Assembly (NCBI GenBank): GCA_038380435.1
Contig: JAWZYU010000010.1
Location: forward strand, 44,612,135-44,676,134
Reading direction: 5' to 3'
Origin: Ryuthela nishihirai
Taxonomy: Eukaryota; Arthropoda; Arachnida; Araneae; Heptathelidae
Length of the DNA stretch: 64,000 nt
Position numbers and translations under genes: made by a program. The number at the start of each line of letters is the position of its first letter. Position 1 is the stretch's first letter. Below, piece by piece: positions 43,640 through 54,420 of the stretch. Under the pieces are notes generated by a model. It did not search any database. It was not told the origin of the DNA and saw only the letters and a list, made by a program, of their open reading frames with translations.

Positions 43640-45475
43640 GTGTAAGTGAATTTGGAAGCTGGGGAGGCTTAATCCGATAGAGGAGCGCCTGTTCTTGCTA
43701 GATTAATAGACGAGCATATTTTCAGTGACTGAAAGCTATTTTATTTTTAATACATTGCTCTAAAAGTTTTCATAATAATAAAATCTGTTACTTTTTGCAT
43801 AATTTTACACTTTATTCATTAAAGAAAACGCATACACAAAAGAAAACCTGAAACAGCTATAGCAACATTATAACGTAGGCAAAAAAAATACGTTCACCGT
43901 AATCATAAATAAATACGAAATTCACACCTAGTTCTATATTTTTTTAAAATAACTATACGTATTTGCAATATTTAATATGGCTTTAGCATCACATATTAAA
44001 TAATCATCTACATGCTGTAAACGTTCATGAACCTCCTTAAATCATTGCAGTGAGAAATTTTCCTGAATTTTCTTAAAACACTTCTAAGTGATGTTCATAA
44101 ATCTTCGACTATGCGATTTGATATTTAGAGTGTTTTTTAACTCGTCATTTAGCAGATTAGTTAACAAAATATACTGTTCATGAGTATAACAGATGAGAAG
44201 TACACTTATGCATGCTCAGGGTTGTTATGGTTGTTATCACAAATTCCATGAAATACATTGCAAAGAAACTTTAATTTCTTCTAAAAATTATTTTATAATT
44301 CCATCAAATGTAGATTTGAAATAATACCTACGGTAAAATAATACGCAGAAAAAATATTTTGATTTACTGTTGATTTAGTAAATATACAAATACAAACATT
44401 TAGAACTTTCCAGAGGATGTTTAACTTCATAACATTAGTTTCTGGAAAGACAAACATATAATATTCTATGAAAACAGTGTCAGACATTCCCGTGGCATGA
44501 ACTTATCACTACTGATGTCTCTTGGCCTGCAGCTTTAGCTAGCAGTGGTTAGCCAAGCACACTATATAGAGTGTCAGAGGACACATCTCTTTCTCCACAT
44601 CCTCCGCTAGAGGCGTCCGTTGCTAAGCAACGTTTTCACCGTATTGGCCGCAGTCCAAACCCATTTCTCTTGTGTGAAGAAGAGTAGAAGTCAAATTACT
44701 CGAGCACACATTATGAAGAGTGGTTGTTTTGGTGTCAATTTATAGTCGCATCACACAAAGCAAAAACTTAACGACAAAAATGAGCATATTTTTCAAAATG
44801 TGACTGCAAAGTGAGAAAAAAAATGCACATATATATAAGAACAGTTCTAAGCTCCCAGGAGTTGATATTCAGATATAACTTAAGGGACGCAGTCTTTTAT
44901 GCAAATGGTTTTCAAATACATTATACATGCGTTTACAGAAGTACGAGTCAGTTGCAGAGGGTATGGGGAAATCTCATATTTTATTCTAGTACGCAAGATA
45001 TATAAAAATAGGTAAAACAGTTGAAGGGTTTAGAAGTTTTTTATATCCCTAGATGTCATACGTTCTAGCTTTCTGCGTAACTGTACAGTTGATAACGTAT
45101 ATTTTGTAAAATATCGGTTTGAAAATGTGGGCAGAATTTTTTTTATAAAAACCTTTTTTTACTGTATGATATATACATAACCTTACCACATTTTCATACA
45201 ACCAAACTGGGACATTTAGGAAAAAGTTTGAAACGAAGGTCTCATGCTTGTTTTGAGCAGAATAATAAATTTTAGTTTATGAATAATTTATTTAAATTTA
45301 TTTTAAGTACAAAAAGTTATTCATTTCTAAAATCATTCATATTTTTCACTAGAAACTACTTTAAAAAAATTGACATTATTAACATTTTCGTAAAATTTCA
45401 GATATGTTAAGTCATTATTGAGATTGCAAAAAAAAGCAAAGTTTGAACAGTACCTACTGACCTGAGACTGAAGTC
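43640..45475. other. No gene recognised; promoter-like patch near 44.55-44.65 kb
   Basis: Mostly AT-rich, with frames of 60-66 codons that match nothing. A G+C-richer island at ~44510-44660 holds a TATA-like box and an X-box palindrome (separate entry). Confidence 0.4.
44619..44631. promoter_or_regulatory. X-box-like palindrome
   Basis: 'gttgctaagcaac' is a perfect inverted repeat matching the RFX-factor X-box consensus (GTTRCYnnnRGYAAC). It lies ~60 bases from 'cactatatagag' (44560-44571). RFX sites control ciliary genes in animals. No downstream coding exon is visible, so regulatory use is inference from one motif. Confidence 0.35.
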
Positions 45476-45485
45476 CTGTGACCAA

Positions 45486-45885
45486 GGTGGTGGTGGTGGT
45501 GGGGGGGGGGCTCAGTCGATAGCGCGCTAGACTCGTAATCTGTAATTCCCAGGTTCGAGTCCCAGCTGGGCCAGCGTTGAAATTTATCTCCGCAAAATTC
45601 CCCGCCCTGCCTATGATCAGTAAGGGACACCGATGGGCTTGGAAAGGACGCCGTCCGTCGGATGCGACGTTAAGCCTTGGCCCCGTGTGCGGGAGAGCCA
45701 TACCCTGTGCACGTTAAAGAAATCGCTGGATGACCTTGAAGGGAGGAAAATAATCATCTGTCTCCCAACAGCTGTTCCAGTGGGTCCTTCCCCCAACCTT
45801 CTCTTAGCCTTCGGGGTTCTTGTGACCTGGCCATTTAGCCCATGGTGTGCAAAAAAGTGCCGCTCAAAGGTAAAATAACCCAACC
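45486..45885 (+). mobile_element. SINE-A, full length, ~10-bp TSD
   Basis: A G-rich run (45488-45510) leads into the head 'gctcagtcgatagcg', with box B 'ggttcgagtcc', and the tail ends 'aacccaaccc'. 'ctgtgaccaa' (45476-45485) and 'ctatgaccaa' (45886-45895) flank it with one mismatch. It carries both antisense open frames typical of the family. Confidence 0.85.
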
Positions 45886-46239
45886 CTATGACCAAACGCT
45901 GTTCATGTTTGGAAACAGTCGTTCAACACGAGCTAATGTTCCAGGCAAAAGAGATAAATTCAATAACAAGAAAAATATTAGCAACCGAAATATTATTTTT
46001 ACTACGTTGGTTCATTTTTCTTCATCTGTAGTCCTTTATTCTCCTACTGTTTCTTTCTATCCCAATCAAATATAAATCGCTTTGCAAATTGTCTGTTTCC
46101 CACCATTTGCAAATACTGAGAATATGCAGTTCCTAACAATACAAAGCACAAAAAGGTTGTGAGATTTCTGCCGCTAATTATCTGGATATTTGAATTTATA
46201 ATGATGCCTGCAATCACGAGTAGCTTGTTATTGTAAGCC

Positions 46240-47362
46240 TATCGAAATGATTGATGTGATTGACTACTTAGGTATAAAAATCGATCATAAATTGAATTGG
46301 AAACCGTATGTAAATAAAATGAAAATAAAACTTAGATTAATGTTATAGAAAATGTATTACTCATACAAATTGATAGATGCAGAAAGTATAGTAATTATAT
46401 ATAATTCCTGGATTCAATCTTTATTTTATTATGGGATATTGCTATATGGGGAAAGCTACATAACAATTCTCAAACCAATAAATAATTTACAAAAAATAAC
46501 CACATTTATTTGCAATGGATTCCAAGTCACGTTGGAATCCAGGAAAATGAACATGTAGATCTTTTAGCCAAAAAAGCTCACACTCATTCACGAAAATTAC
46601 TATTTTTACACAAATATTAAAGCAGAAATTAAAAACTTAGAATATACACTAACTGAAAAATATTTTAATATACATGCCTCTGTCTTAAGCAACTTTAGAT
46701 ATTATTTATCCAACAAAATTTCCAAAATTGAAAATTTAAAATTGTCCCGCAAAGAAAATAAAATTATTCTTAGACAGGACCAATTCAGCTTTACTTAATG
46801 ATCTTAAATATAAATTCAAACTTGCAAATTTACCAAATTGCACCAGTTGCAACAACACCAGAAACAATACATCATGTTCTTTTGAATTGTACGCAATACC
46901 AACCACAAAGGGAAGCATTCTTCCCTGCTTTAGAAAAATTAGGTATTTTAGATTTTCAAACTAATTTTATTTTAAATCAATTTTCTTAATTTAAAAATCT
47001 TGAAGTCATAAAATATTGCTGAATTTCTTAATACAAACTCCCCTTTGGAACAGAGTCTAGAAAATTAATTAAATGATTTAAAAAAAAAGAAAAAATTAAA
47101 AAGTAGTTAAAAAAAGTTTTTTTAAAAAGAGAATTAAGAAAAGTTAAAAAAGAGAGTTAAAAATTAATTAGTTTTAATTAAAAAAATCAAAAAAAATGTA
47201 ATAATATATAGATTGAAAAATGGAAATTAATGAAAAATATACGAAAATAATCATCACCTTCTCAACAGTTTTTAATCTCCTGTTAATCTAACTAAAATTG
47301 CTTGAGAAAGCCTGAATGAAGACCTCTCATCACCCAGTCACGTAGAATAATAATAATAATCG
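46240..47362 (+). mobile_element. RNase-H-bearing LINE, internally deleted
   Basis: Thumb region 'YLGIKIDHKLNWKPYVNKM' (~46270-46325), then 'SWIQSLFYYGILLYG' (~46398-46450). A jump with deletion follows into the RNase-H end 'LQWIPSHVGIQENEHVDLLA' (~46511-46570). The C-terminal zinc-knuckle-like 'PNCTSC' and 'TPETIHHVLLNCTQYQPQRE' (~46872-46917) follow. The 3' end has an AAT microsatellite (47347-47362). The family is the same as at 7.7-10.1 kb by shared motifs and 3' end. The catalytic palm is missing. Confidence 0.65.
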
Positions 47363-47539
47363 CTATACAAAACAGAATAATAAAAAGTCTAACAAAAAAT
47401 ATTAATAGCTCGTCTATATACATTGTAGATATGTACATATAAATATATTGCCTTTAAAACATCTTTATGTATACAAACTAATGATATATGTATATAGAAA
47501 TAGCAATTATCTTCAAGAAAAACATGTGAGCATCATTTA

Positions 47540-47704
47540 CATACGGAGGGAAAATAGTATATTGTTCCATTAGTTAAAAAGGAGATTGTACATAATAAGT
47601 CGATGTATTTAGCCCCTAAAATATTCAATAGCTTACCTAATGAATTAAAAAATTACTCTGGAAGTATTTTCTTGTTAAAAAAAAGTTTAAAATTTCTCTT
47701 ATGA
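47540..47704 (+). pseudogene. CR1-like LINE C-terminal tail
   Basis: The frame from 47603 reads 'MYLAPKIFNSLPNELKNYSG' and then 'LKKSLKFLL' to a stop at 47702-47704. This is the standard end of CR1/L2-like ORF2 proteins (LAPKxxNxLPxxLK...FKxxLKxxLL). Nothing upstream is preserved. Confidence 0.55.
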
Positions 47705-47835
47705 GGTTTGCAGATACTGAATTTATGTATAATATACTAAGATAAATCATGTCAAAATCCTGAAGCTGAAAATTATTTTGCATTTGAATTATTAAAATAT
47801 TTGAAGATTCCGGTAGTTCGAAATTTTTCAACTGT

Positions 47836-47920
47836 ATACACAGTCGTATTACAATAATATGACCACCTACCATACATATATTATGGTAAGTGATCATATT
47901 ATTCTGATACGACTGTGTAT
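47836..47920. mobile_element. 85-bp hairpin MITE
   Basis: The left arm 'tacacagtcgtattacaat' and the right arm inverted 'tacacagtcgtatcagaat' pair over ~40 bases around a centre near 47878, with TA dinucleotides at the edges. The whole locus can fold as one hairpin. A tiny Tc1/mariner-type foldback element is the simplest reading; a hairpin RNA source is the alternative. Confidence 0.6.
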
Positions 47921-47924
47921 GTGT

Positions 47925-48655
47925 ACATGTTAATACGTTTAAATTTCTATGTGTGTTTTCGTTATCTCTAACAGTGTATTATGTAATAAAACAATCTGGA
48001 AAAGGAAAAGCTTAGCTTGTGGGTTGTTTATAGGAATAACAAACGTATAGTTATTTATAAAATAAAGTTCAAGTTCAAAATTGAAAAAGTCTCAGACAGA
48101 AGGGAAAGAATTACAAACAGGTTTAGAAACCCGAGACTAGAGCGCAAAACCGAAACTGTCCTGGTCGAACTGGAGTCAAACCAGACAACCCTCAGAGAAA
48201 ATCACAATAGCAGATAAAAATTTAATATATATATATATCTTTTTCAAATCACCAAAAAGTGATAATTATCTATTTTGTACACATAGTTTTCGAATATTTT
48301 AAAGCAAGCATAACGGGAACTCGAATTTGGAAAAAACAGGTTTCAAATTCGATATTGGTGCATTATGGACTGAGCCAACCATGCAACTCTCCCTCATTCT
48401 AATGAAGAGTATGCCACATGCGAGTATGGAAATTTTCAAAATTTGTATAGTTGACACTCGGGACAGTTAAGAAACATACCACACTGTCAACTTCGCTCTG
48501 CTAATCGTTTAAACGAGGAATCATGATTTTGTTTTATGCTTGGAGAGATACTTTAATTTTTTCAATGGAAATAATAGATAAACAGTCCAAAGATTTCCAC
48601 TTGCAACCTTATTGAAACGAAAAAAAAAAATTTATTGCTAATAAGACATTTGCCC
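47925..48655. other. No gene recognised
   Basis: A 66-codon charged frame at 48017-48217 is unrecognised. A (ta) run lies at 48222-48237. 'gcattatggactgagccaacc' (48361-48381) may be a SINE-A head scrap. Confidence 0.35.
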
Positions 48656-48657
48656 TT

Positions 48658-49010
48658 TTCCTTCATATGGCAGCTGGATCAATCGGTAAGCGCCGGACTC
48701 GCAATCTGCTGTTCCCAAGTTCGAGTCCAAATTGTGCCAGTGTTGATATAAATCTCCTAAAGCTCTGCCTTGGCCAGAAAGAGGACACCGATGAGATTGG
48801 AAAGATCGCCGTCTCTCGCATGAGACATTAAATAGTGTGACTCCTTGATAAGGAGAAATATACACTTTGCACGTTAAAGAACATGCTGGGTGGCTTCGAC
48901 GAAAGGTTCTTGTAACTTCTCTCGAGATTGGAGTCCTTGTGATCTAGCCATTTAGCTCATTTTGTGCAAAAAAAGTGTCGCTCAGAGGTAGAACTACCCA
49001 CCCAAACATT
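48658..49010 (+). mobile_element. SINE-A copy, full length, diverged
   Basis: Head 'gctggatcaatcggtaagcg' and 'aagttcgagtcc', body 'gacaccgatgagattgg' and 'cacgttaaagaacatgctgg', tail 'aaaaagtgtcgctcagagg'. Confidence 0.8.
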
Positions 49011-49858
49011 TCCCCACCCTGATGAGAAACAAATGCGTTTAAATCTTAACCAATTACTCAATTCCTTCCCTAGCATACACGTTAAGGAAAAGGTATTTTT
49101 CCTTTGCTTATTCCTCCTTTGTTTCGAGTTTCCATATAAAATTGGGCCATCTCCAAAAACTGTCACTCTCATATTCGGACAGCTTCCTTGAGATGCTACC
49201 TCATGAATCATTCATTCATTCATCTGAAGGAACCAGCGAGAGGAACAAGAAAACTTTCCTTCTCGAGAGATTCCTGAATACGATTTAATGATATGTCTCT
49301 ACACACTCCTACGTGTGTGTAAAATTGGAAGAAGAGTGTTGAGGAGAACGTACCAGCGGACGAGAAAGTTTTTTGTTTGATCCTTTCAGTCGATTTTCTG
49401 TATATTTCTGGAGACGAAGATTACCAACGCAACCGAAAGATAAAATTTATTCTGAAAAAACATATGTTATCCCTAGTGCATCGTGCATAATCAAGTTTCT
49501 TTGACTTTTCAGGCGAAGCTGATGCACGAATCTTTGCATTGAAACCTGAAGTTGAAAGCTTTAGTTTGCATGACAAATTGAGCTGAATAATATCGAAATT
49601 TACAATCAAAATAGCCCAGATTCTGTTTGCCTTGGTTCTGCGTTTGTTCGACTGCATTTTAGTTTTTAACACGCTTAGAAAATAAGATTATGAAGATTTT
49701 TCGTAAAGGCGTGATGAAAGAGATCGAGAAGCGTGCAGAGGCATTGGGAATAGATAATAATATTAACTGGAATTCGGCGAATGTTGAAAGTTCGTTTCAA
49801 AGAGCAGAAAAGAAGCTGAATCCCACCCCTCCCTCTAACCTCGGCAGGGGACTTGTTG
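49011..49858. other. No gene recognised
   Basis: Open frames of 60-84 codons on both strands are unrecognised. A short (attc)n run lies at 49208-49220. Confidence 0.35.
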
Positions 49859-49935
49859 CATTTGGTTGTTTTTATTTCTGAACGGCAGTTTTGTGCATAC
49901 AATGAGATAATTGATGAGGCTACAAGGACCCGAAA
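49859..49935 (-). mobile_element. SINE-A tail fragment
   Basis: 'gcatttggttgtttttatttc' and 'acaatgagataattgatgagg': a decayed tail placed directly before a full copy. Confidence 0.6.
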
Positions 49936-49936
49936 A

Positions 49937-50302
49937 GGGTTGGGTTATTTTACATCTGAACGGCACTTTTTTGCACACCATGGGCTAAATGGCCAGGTCA
50001 CATGGACCCGAGGGCTCAGATAAGGTTGGGGAAGGGGACCCACTGGAACAGCTATTGGGAGACAGATGGTGGTCTCCCGTCAAGGCCATCCAGCGTGTTC
50101 TTTAACGTGCACAGGGTATGGCTCTCCCGCACACGGATCCACGGCTTAACGTCCCATCCGACGGACGGCGGGCTTTTCAAGCCCATCGGTGTCCCCTACT
50201 GGCCGTGGGCAAGGCGAGAAATTTTGCGGATAAATCTCAACGCTGACCCAGTTGGGACTCGAACCTGGGAACTACAGATTACGAGCCTGGCGCGCTACCA
50301 CC
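49937..50302 (-). mobile_element. SINE-A, left member of a head-to-head pair
   Basis: The tail 'gggttgggttattttacatc' is at 49938, the body is the best match to consensus on this strand, and the head 'ggactcgaacctggg' and 'gagcctggcgcgctacca' breaks at ~50300 before box A is complete. It faces the next copy head to head. The antisense 115-codon frame is open. Confidence 0.8.
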
Positions 50303-50312
50303 GCTCCCGGAA

Positions 50313-50687
50313 AAGGAGTGGCTCAGTTGATAGCATGCCGGGCTCGTAATCTGTAGCTCCCAGATTCGAGTCGCAAGAGTGGCAGTGTTGGGACTTATAT
50401 CCGCTAATCCTCATCCTGCTCTCGGTGAGAAACGGGATGCTGATGGGTTCGGAAGCGTCACCGTTCGTCGGAGGGACGTAAAGCCGTGGACCGTGCGCAC
50501 GAGAGTCATATCCTTCCACGCGATGCTAAAGAATAGCCTTGACGAGAGGCTACCATTCATCACCTAGCATCTGTCCAATGGGTACCCTCAACCTTCTCTG
50601 AACTCTTGGGGTCCTTGTAAACAGACCATATTTCCCATTTTGTGTGCCGAAAAGTGGTGCTTTCTCAGAGCTAGTACAACCCAAACG
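50313..50687 (+). mobile_element. SINE-A, right member of a head-to-head pair
   Basis: Head 'ggagtggctcagttgatagc' starting ~50315, box B 'agattcgagtc', tail 'ctagtacaacccaaacg'. Less similar to consensus than its partner, so older. Confidence 0.8.
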
Positions 50688-50699
50688 AAAAGAACAAGG

Positions 50700-50912
50700 A
50701 TACCAAAGTCTTAGATTTGGGTACGGGACCCACTAGACAAGAGATAGATGGAAGCTTCTCATACATCATCCAGCGCGTTCTTTTTAAGGTGCGTAATGTA
50801 TGGATCTCCTTCAGACCAATGTAGGTTTAATGTCCATCCTACAGAGGGCGTCCTTTTCAAGACTCAGCATCCTCCGCTCCCAGGAGAAGGGCAAAAGTGA
50901 CGACTATCAATG
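50700..50912 (-). mobile_element. SINE-A fragment
   Basis: 'gggtacgggacccactagac', 'catccagcgcgttctt' and 'tttaatgtccatcctac' are body landmarks on the minus orientation; the tRNA head is missing. Confidence 0.6.
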
Positions 50913-51054
50913 TAAACCTCCACCACTACAGCCTATCAACTAAATATTAAATTTCTCATACATATATATGTTGAAAAATTATTTAAAATACTAATTTTTC
51001 AAATCTACCCTTTTCCAACCGTGTAAATCCAATTTAATTCCAACCGTGAAAGAT

Positions 51055-51215
51055 TCGTAAAATGCAAATAGTACATATTTTTTTTATATTTTTAATGCTT
51101 ATTACAAAAAACATATTTTTTCATCAAAAACATAAAAGCTGAACATTCATGGACAGATAAACAACAAAGTAAAAATAACAGCTCTTTTTATTTTCAAAAA
51201 AATGTGAAAAATGCA
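51055..51215 (+). repeat. Dispersed repeat R2, copy 3
   Basis: 'gtaaaatgcaaatagtac', 'gaacattcatggacagataa' and 'aaaaatgtgaaaaatgc' in the R2 order. Confidence 0.45.
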
Positions 51216-51730
51216 TTGTCAATATGCCGGTTCTATTAAAAACAAAGCAAACGAATACAAAAATTTACTTTAGTGATATCATAGCCAAATACGAATGTAA
51301 GCAAGCCTGAGAAAGTCTACCATTCGGACACGATCACATAATCTTCTGCTTTTATTTTAATTACTATTATAAGTTAAGGGGTTTCTGTATCATTTAAGGT
51401 GCAGCGTTAGCGATTCACATTTGCTTAAAACCTTTCGTTGTGACATGGATGGTTAGAAGAGGTCTGAAAGACTCATGATATATTTTTCAATGTTATAAAC
51501 ACCTGCATGTCTTCTTTTTTTTATTGATTTGTAACATATTCTTATCGTTGAAATACATATTAAACCGTTTTAGGCAATAAATAATGGGTGTTATTTCTTT
51601 TTTCTTTCAATAGCCAATATTTCACAGTTTTATACTTGCGAATGACATCAAATTGGTTTCTAAATACCAAGAAATTTTAGAAAATGGTTTCTAAATACCA
51701 GACAAGTAAAGAATCTGCAATATATCTGAG
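51216..51730. other. No gene seen
   Basis: AT-rich. A short direct repeat 'tttctaaataccaa/ga' occurs at 51656 and 51689. Nothing else is supported. Confidence 0.4.
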
Positions 51731-52061
51731 AGGGCCTGCCTGCATATTTCTTGTATTTCCTGTTTTCAGGACCCCCCGAATTTTTCCCTTTCCCAAAAAT
51801 GTTCTCCCCCTTTTTAAAAAGTGGTAATAATTGCTTCTAAATGGTAAGAAGCAATTAACCGCCAAACTCAATATCCTGCTTTCTCTAATCGTAATTTAGA
51901 CCAAAGGAAGGATTTGGACCCCCAAAATGATCCCTTCCCGAAATAAAAAATCCCGTCTCCTTTAAAGAGTGACACAAATTGCTTCTAAATGATTAAGGCT
52001 AGATTTGCCAAAAACAATATCATACTTCCTCTAATCGTAACTTAGATTAATGTAAGGGAAT

Positions 52062-52427
52062 GAAATTTTAACTTCTCTGTAGCCCTGAAAACAATAGCTG
52101 GTGACAGTCCAACCTGTGAAGATAACTTTCTAAGAGATTTTCTGGGTGAGCGAGTTAAACGATGAGACACATCATCAAGAACTTCGGTAGTTAACAGTGA
52201 TGGCCGGCGTGGGCTCTTTCGATCCGACTCTTTCGTGACACTCAGTATGTACAGACTCAGTGTCACGAAATTTATCAATCAAACGAGATATTGTCGACTT
52301 GTTGGGAACTGCAGACTGAGGAAACTTCAACTCAAACTCCTCTCTCACACGTTTGTAAGATTTGTACGCACAATAAGTCTCAACAATAAATACACGTTCC
52401 TTTTTGGAAAACGACATAGCTGACACA
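52062..52427 (-). pseudogene. Mariner-type transposase, N-terminal part (DUF4817-like HTH)
   Basis: From 52426 the protein starts 'MSAMSFSKKERVFIVETYCA', then 'FPQSAVPNKSTISRLIDKFR', one of two helix-turn-helix units. After a frame change near 52200 it continues 'RPSLLTTEVLDDVSHRL', 'SPRKSLRKLSSQVGLS' and 'ATEKLKFH'. These are the paired DNA-binding helices of an arthropod-common mariner-like transposase. The DDE/D catalytic part is missing. Confidence 0.7.
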
Positions 52428-52603
52428 ACACAAAGGAATGAATGCTTGAGTGAGACTAGCGCGTGACAAGGTCATTTCAACTGCTAAAGACCGTTAACCT
52501 TGAGTACAGTAATGCCAACTGAATAATATTATGGCTTAAAATGTACATGCGCGTAAATTCTACTCTCTTATATTTAGGGTTGCGTCCTTTTTGAAACACC
52601 CTG
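52062..52603 (-). mobile_element. Mariner-type element fragment in the array
   Basis: The right end, read inverted, is 'cagggtgtttcaaaaaggac' (then gcaaccc) with TA at 52604-52605. The other end is lost: homology stops at ~52062 inside the transposase. Similar termini bound the element at 23998-24578. Confidence 0.7.
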
Positions 52604-53035
52604 TAGAACCAAGAAACTCAGTATACTGCTTCCTTTAATTGTAAATTAGAAAACGGAAGGTTAGAACCCCAAAAATGTTCCTCCCACTCCTGTCTTTAAA
52701 TAATGGTAGGACCTGTTTCTAAATGGTAAGAATCAGAACCGCCAAACGTAATATACAATTTCCTCTATTTGGCATTTAGATATAATTAGGTTTAAGACCC
52801 CGAAAAATTTCCTTCTCCCCAAATATTAGCCAACTCCTTCTGAAAACGTGGTAAGAACTGCTTCTAAATGGTAAGAGCTAGAAACGCCAAATTCAATCAT
52901 CGTTTCTATATCAAATCCTTTCATCCAAATTCTTTCATCTTTTTGACTTAAAAAAATTCAATAAAATTAAAATTACGAGCAAAAAATGGGAGACATTGAA
53001 ATATATTTAATAACCTCAAATAGTTATACTGATGT

Positions 53036-53243
53036 TAGCGCTGGGTCTGTAGGACCCTTTCGTTTAAATTATGTATCCTCTTAAGTAGCTAAAGGGTTGA
53101 TCTAAGTGAAATTGCATTAAGTTATAGTAAGTTAGTGGGATGAAAAATACTGAGAAGGAATGAGCCCAAACTAGCGTCGTTTAAAAGAAGTTCAAGATAC
53201 AAAATCGTCTGGGTCTGTGAGACCCAACGTGACAAAAGGAGGG
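53036..53243. mobile_element. piggyBac-like MITE, left end damaged
   Basis: The right end, read inverted, is 'ccctccttttgtcacgttgg' then 'gtctcacagaccc', flanked by TTAA (53244-53247). The left sub-terminal has 'gggtctgtaggaccc' at ~53044 but no TTAA-CCCT. The GGGTCT...AGACCC motif and TTAA target are piggyBac traits. Confidence 0.55.
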
Positions 53244-53527
53244 TTAAGTAATATTATAAAGTATGAGATAGTTCATGTAGAGAGTGGACATAAAGTCCCT
53301 ATGTTTTCTAGTTAGAAGTTATCTGTATGCTCCCCTGCCAAAATTTGTGCTTTCCGCACAAATTTTAATTTTCTCCCATGTTCTTCCATGTTGATAGTTG
53401 GAAGTCATTAAAACAGTCCCTGATAACTGTTTTTAGGTCTTCAAACTGCTGTTAGCCCCAGTTGAAAAATATTCTCTTAAAAAAATGTCCACATGGTGTT
53501 GACGTGATGATGAACGACCAGAACGCT

Positions 53528-53725
53528 TTAAATCAAGGACACTTCCTTCTTCTCAGATGCCCGCATAGTTTCAAGCGAAAAAGAAGGCTTATGAAACCTC
53601 TGCAAAAATCTTCTTATGTCTTCAAAAATTGCCCCTTCTCGCGCATGGTCGTGAACCCAAACACAAGTAATAAATCTCTCTTCTATCGTACACTCACTGG
53701 TGTTCGTCATACTGAAGCCCTACCT
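53528..53725 (-). pseudogene. Mariner-like transposase N-terminal fragment
   Basis: 'TIEERFITCVWVHDHAREGA', 'DIRRFLQRFHKPSFSLETMR', 'ASEKK': the opening helix-turn-helix of mariner-like transposases, where relatives read '...RFNKPPPS..T...W..KF'. Only ~60 codons persist and no termini are visible. It differs from the fragment at 52.1-52.4 kb. Confidence 0.5.
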
Positions 53726-54105
53726 AGAAAAAATATAAAACAAATAATTAACAGAGAACACAATCTCATTCATAAGGACTTTGTGGCCTCTCTGTAGATT
53801 CACTACCGAATTCCACGCATGCTCTTAGGTATACGAGGAACTTTGACGATTTTAACGCAACAAGTATCATTATAAATTTAATGATAATCTTAATTATTAT
53901 TAAAGTTTGGAGACCGCCTTTCTGTTGGACGAAGGAAAAATGTATTCTTATTGACGACACGGTAGCGTTCATGGAAACAGAGCAGAAAAAATCCAAGCCG
54001 TTTTCTTCACACTTGCTTATTTTCATGCACAGTAATATTTCATTTTTTGCTTTCTGAAAACCAAAGTGCTGGCAGAAAGATTTCCAAATAAGGAGTTAAA
54101 TATCG
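53726..54105. other. No gene seen
   Basis: AT-rich spacer; nothing is supported. Confidence 0.4.
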
Positions 54106-54109
54106 CTTT

Positions 54110-54420
54110 AATAATTCTAGAGCTTCCCATTGGCATAACGTTGAAATTCTCTAACATTTTGATAGGGCAGCATATATAGTACAGCGACGAATGAAAGATG
54201 TGCAGATCCAGGCTCAGATCCAAAAAAAAGCGAGCAAGTGAGGCAATCGAGGCGAGAAAAAGTAAAGGGGGTGGACAAAGAAACTGGATTTCCATTACAG
54301 TATAACATTTCCCCCTGCATTTTAGAGTACTAAAAAAAAATCGAAAAATGTATGAAATAGGTACGAGTTTAATAATTTTGCTAACAGTCTCATAGCAAAG
54401 GGGGAGGGGTATAGCCAAGG
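54110..54420 (+). repeat. Dispersed repeat R1, copy 2
   Basis: Begins 'cttcccattggcataacg' and 'gatagggcagcatatat' (also present at 59900-59957) and continues into the G-rich tract, 'acagtataacatttccccc' and 'gtacgagtttaataatttt'. The 133-codon minus-strand frame across it is not a recognised protein. Confidence 0.5.

Larger units (their letters stand above)
51735..52905. repeat. ~147-bp tandem array, interrupted by a transposon
   Basis: Units share 'attgcttctaaatggtaag', 'gccaaactcaatat', 'ctctaatcgtaatttaga' and 'gacccccaaaatg..cc'. The landmark 'ttctaaat' recurs 148 bases apart on the left (51834 and 51982) and ~146 apart on the right. At least four units are visible, with a mariner-type element lying inside from ~52062 to 52603. 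Units are 75-85% alike by eye. Confidence 0.7.
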
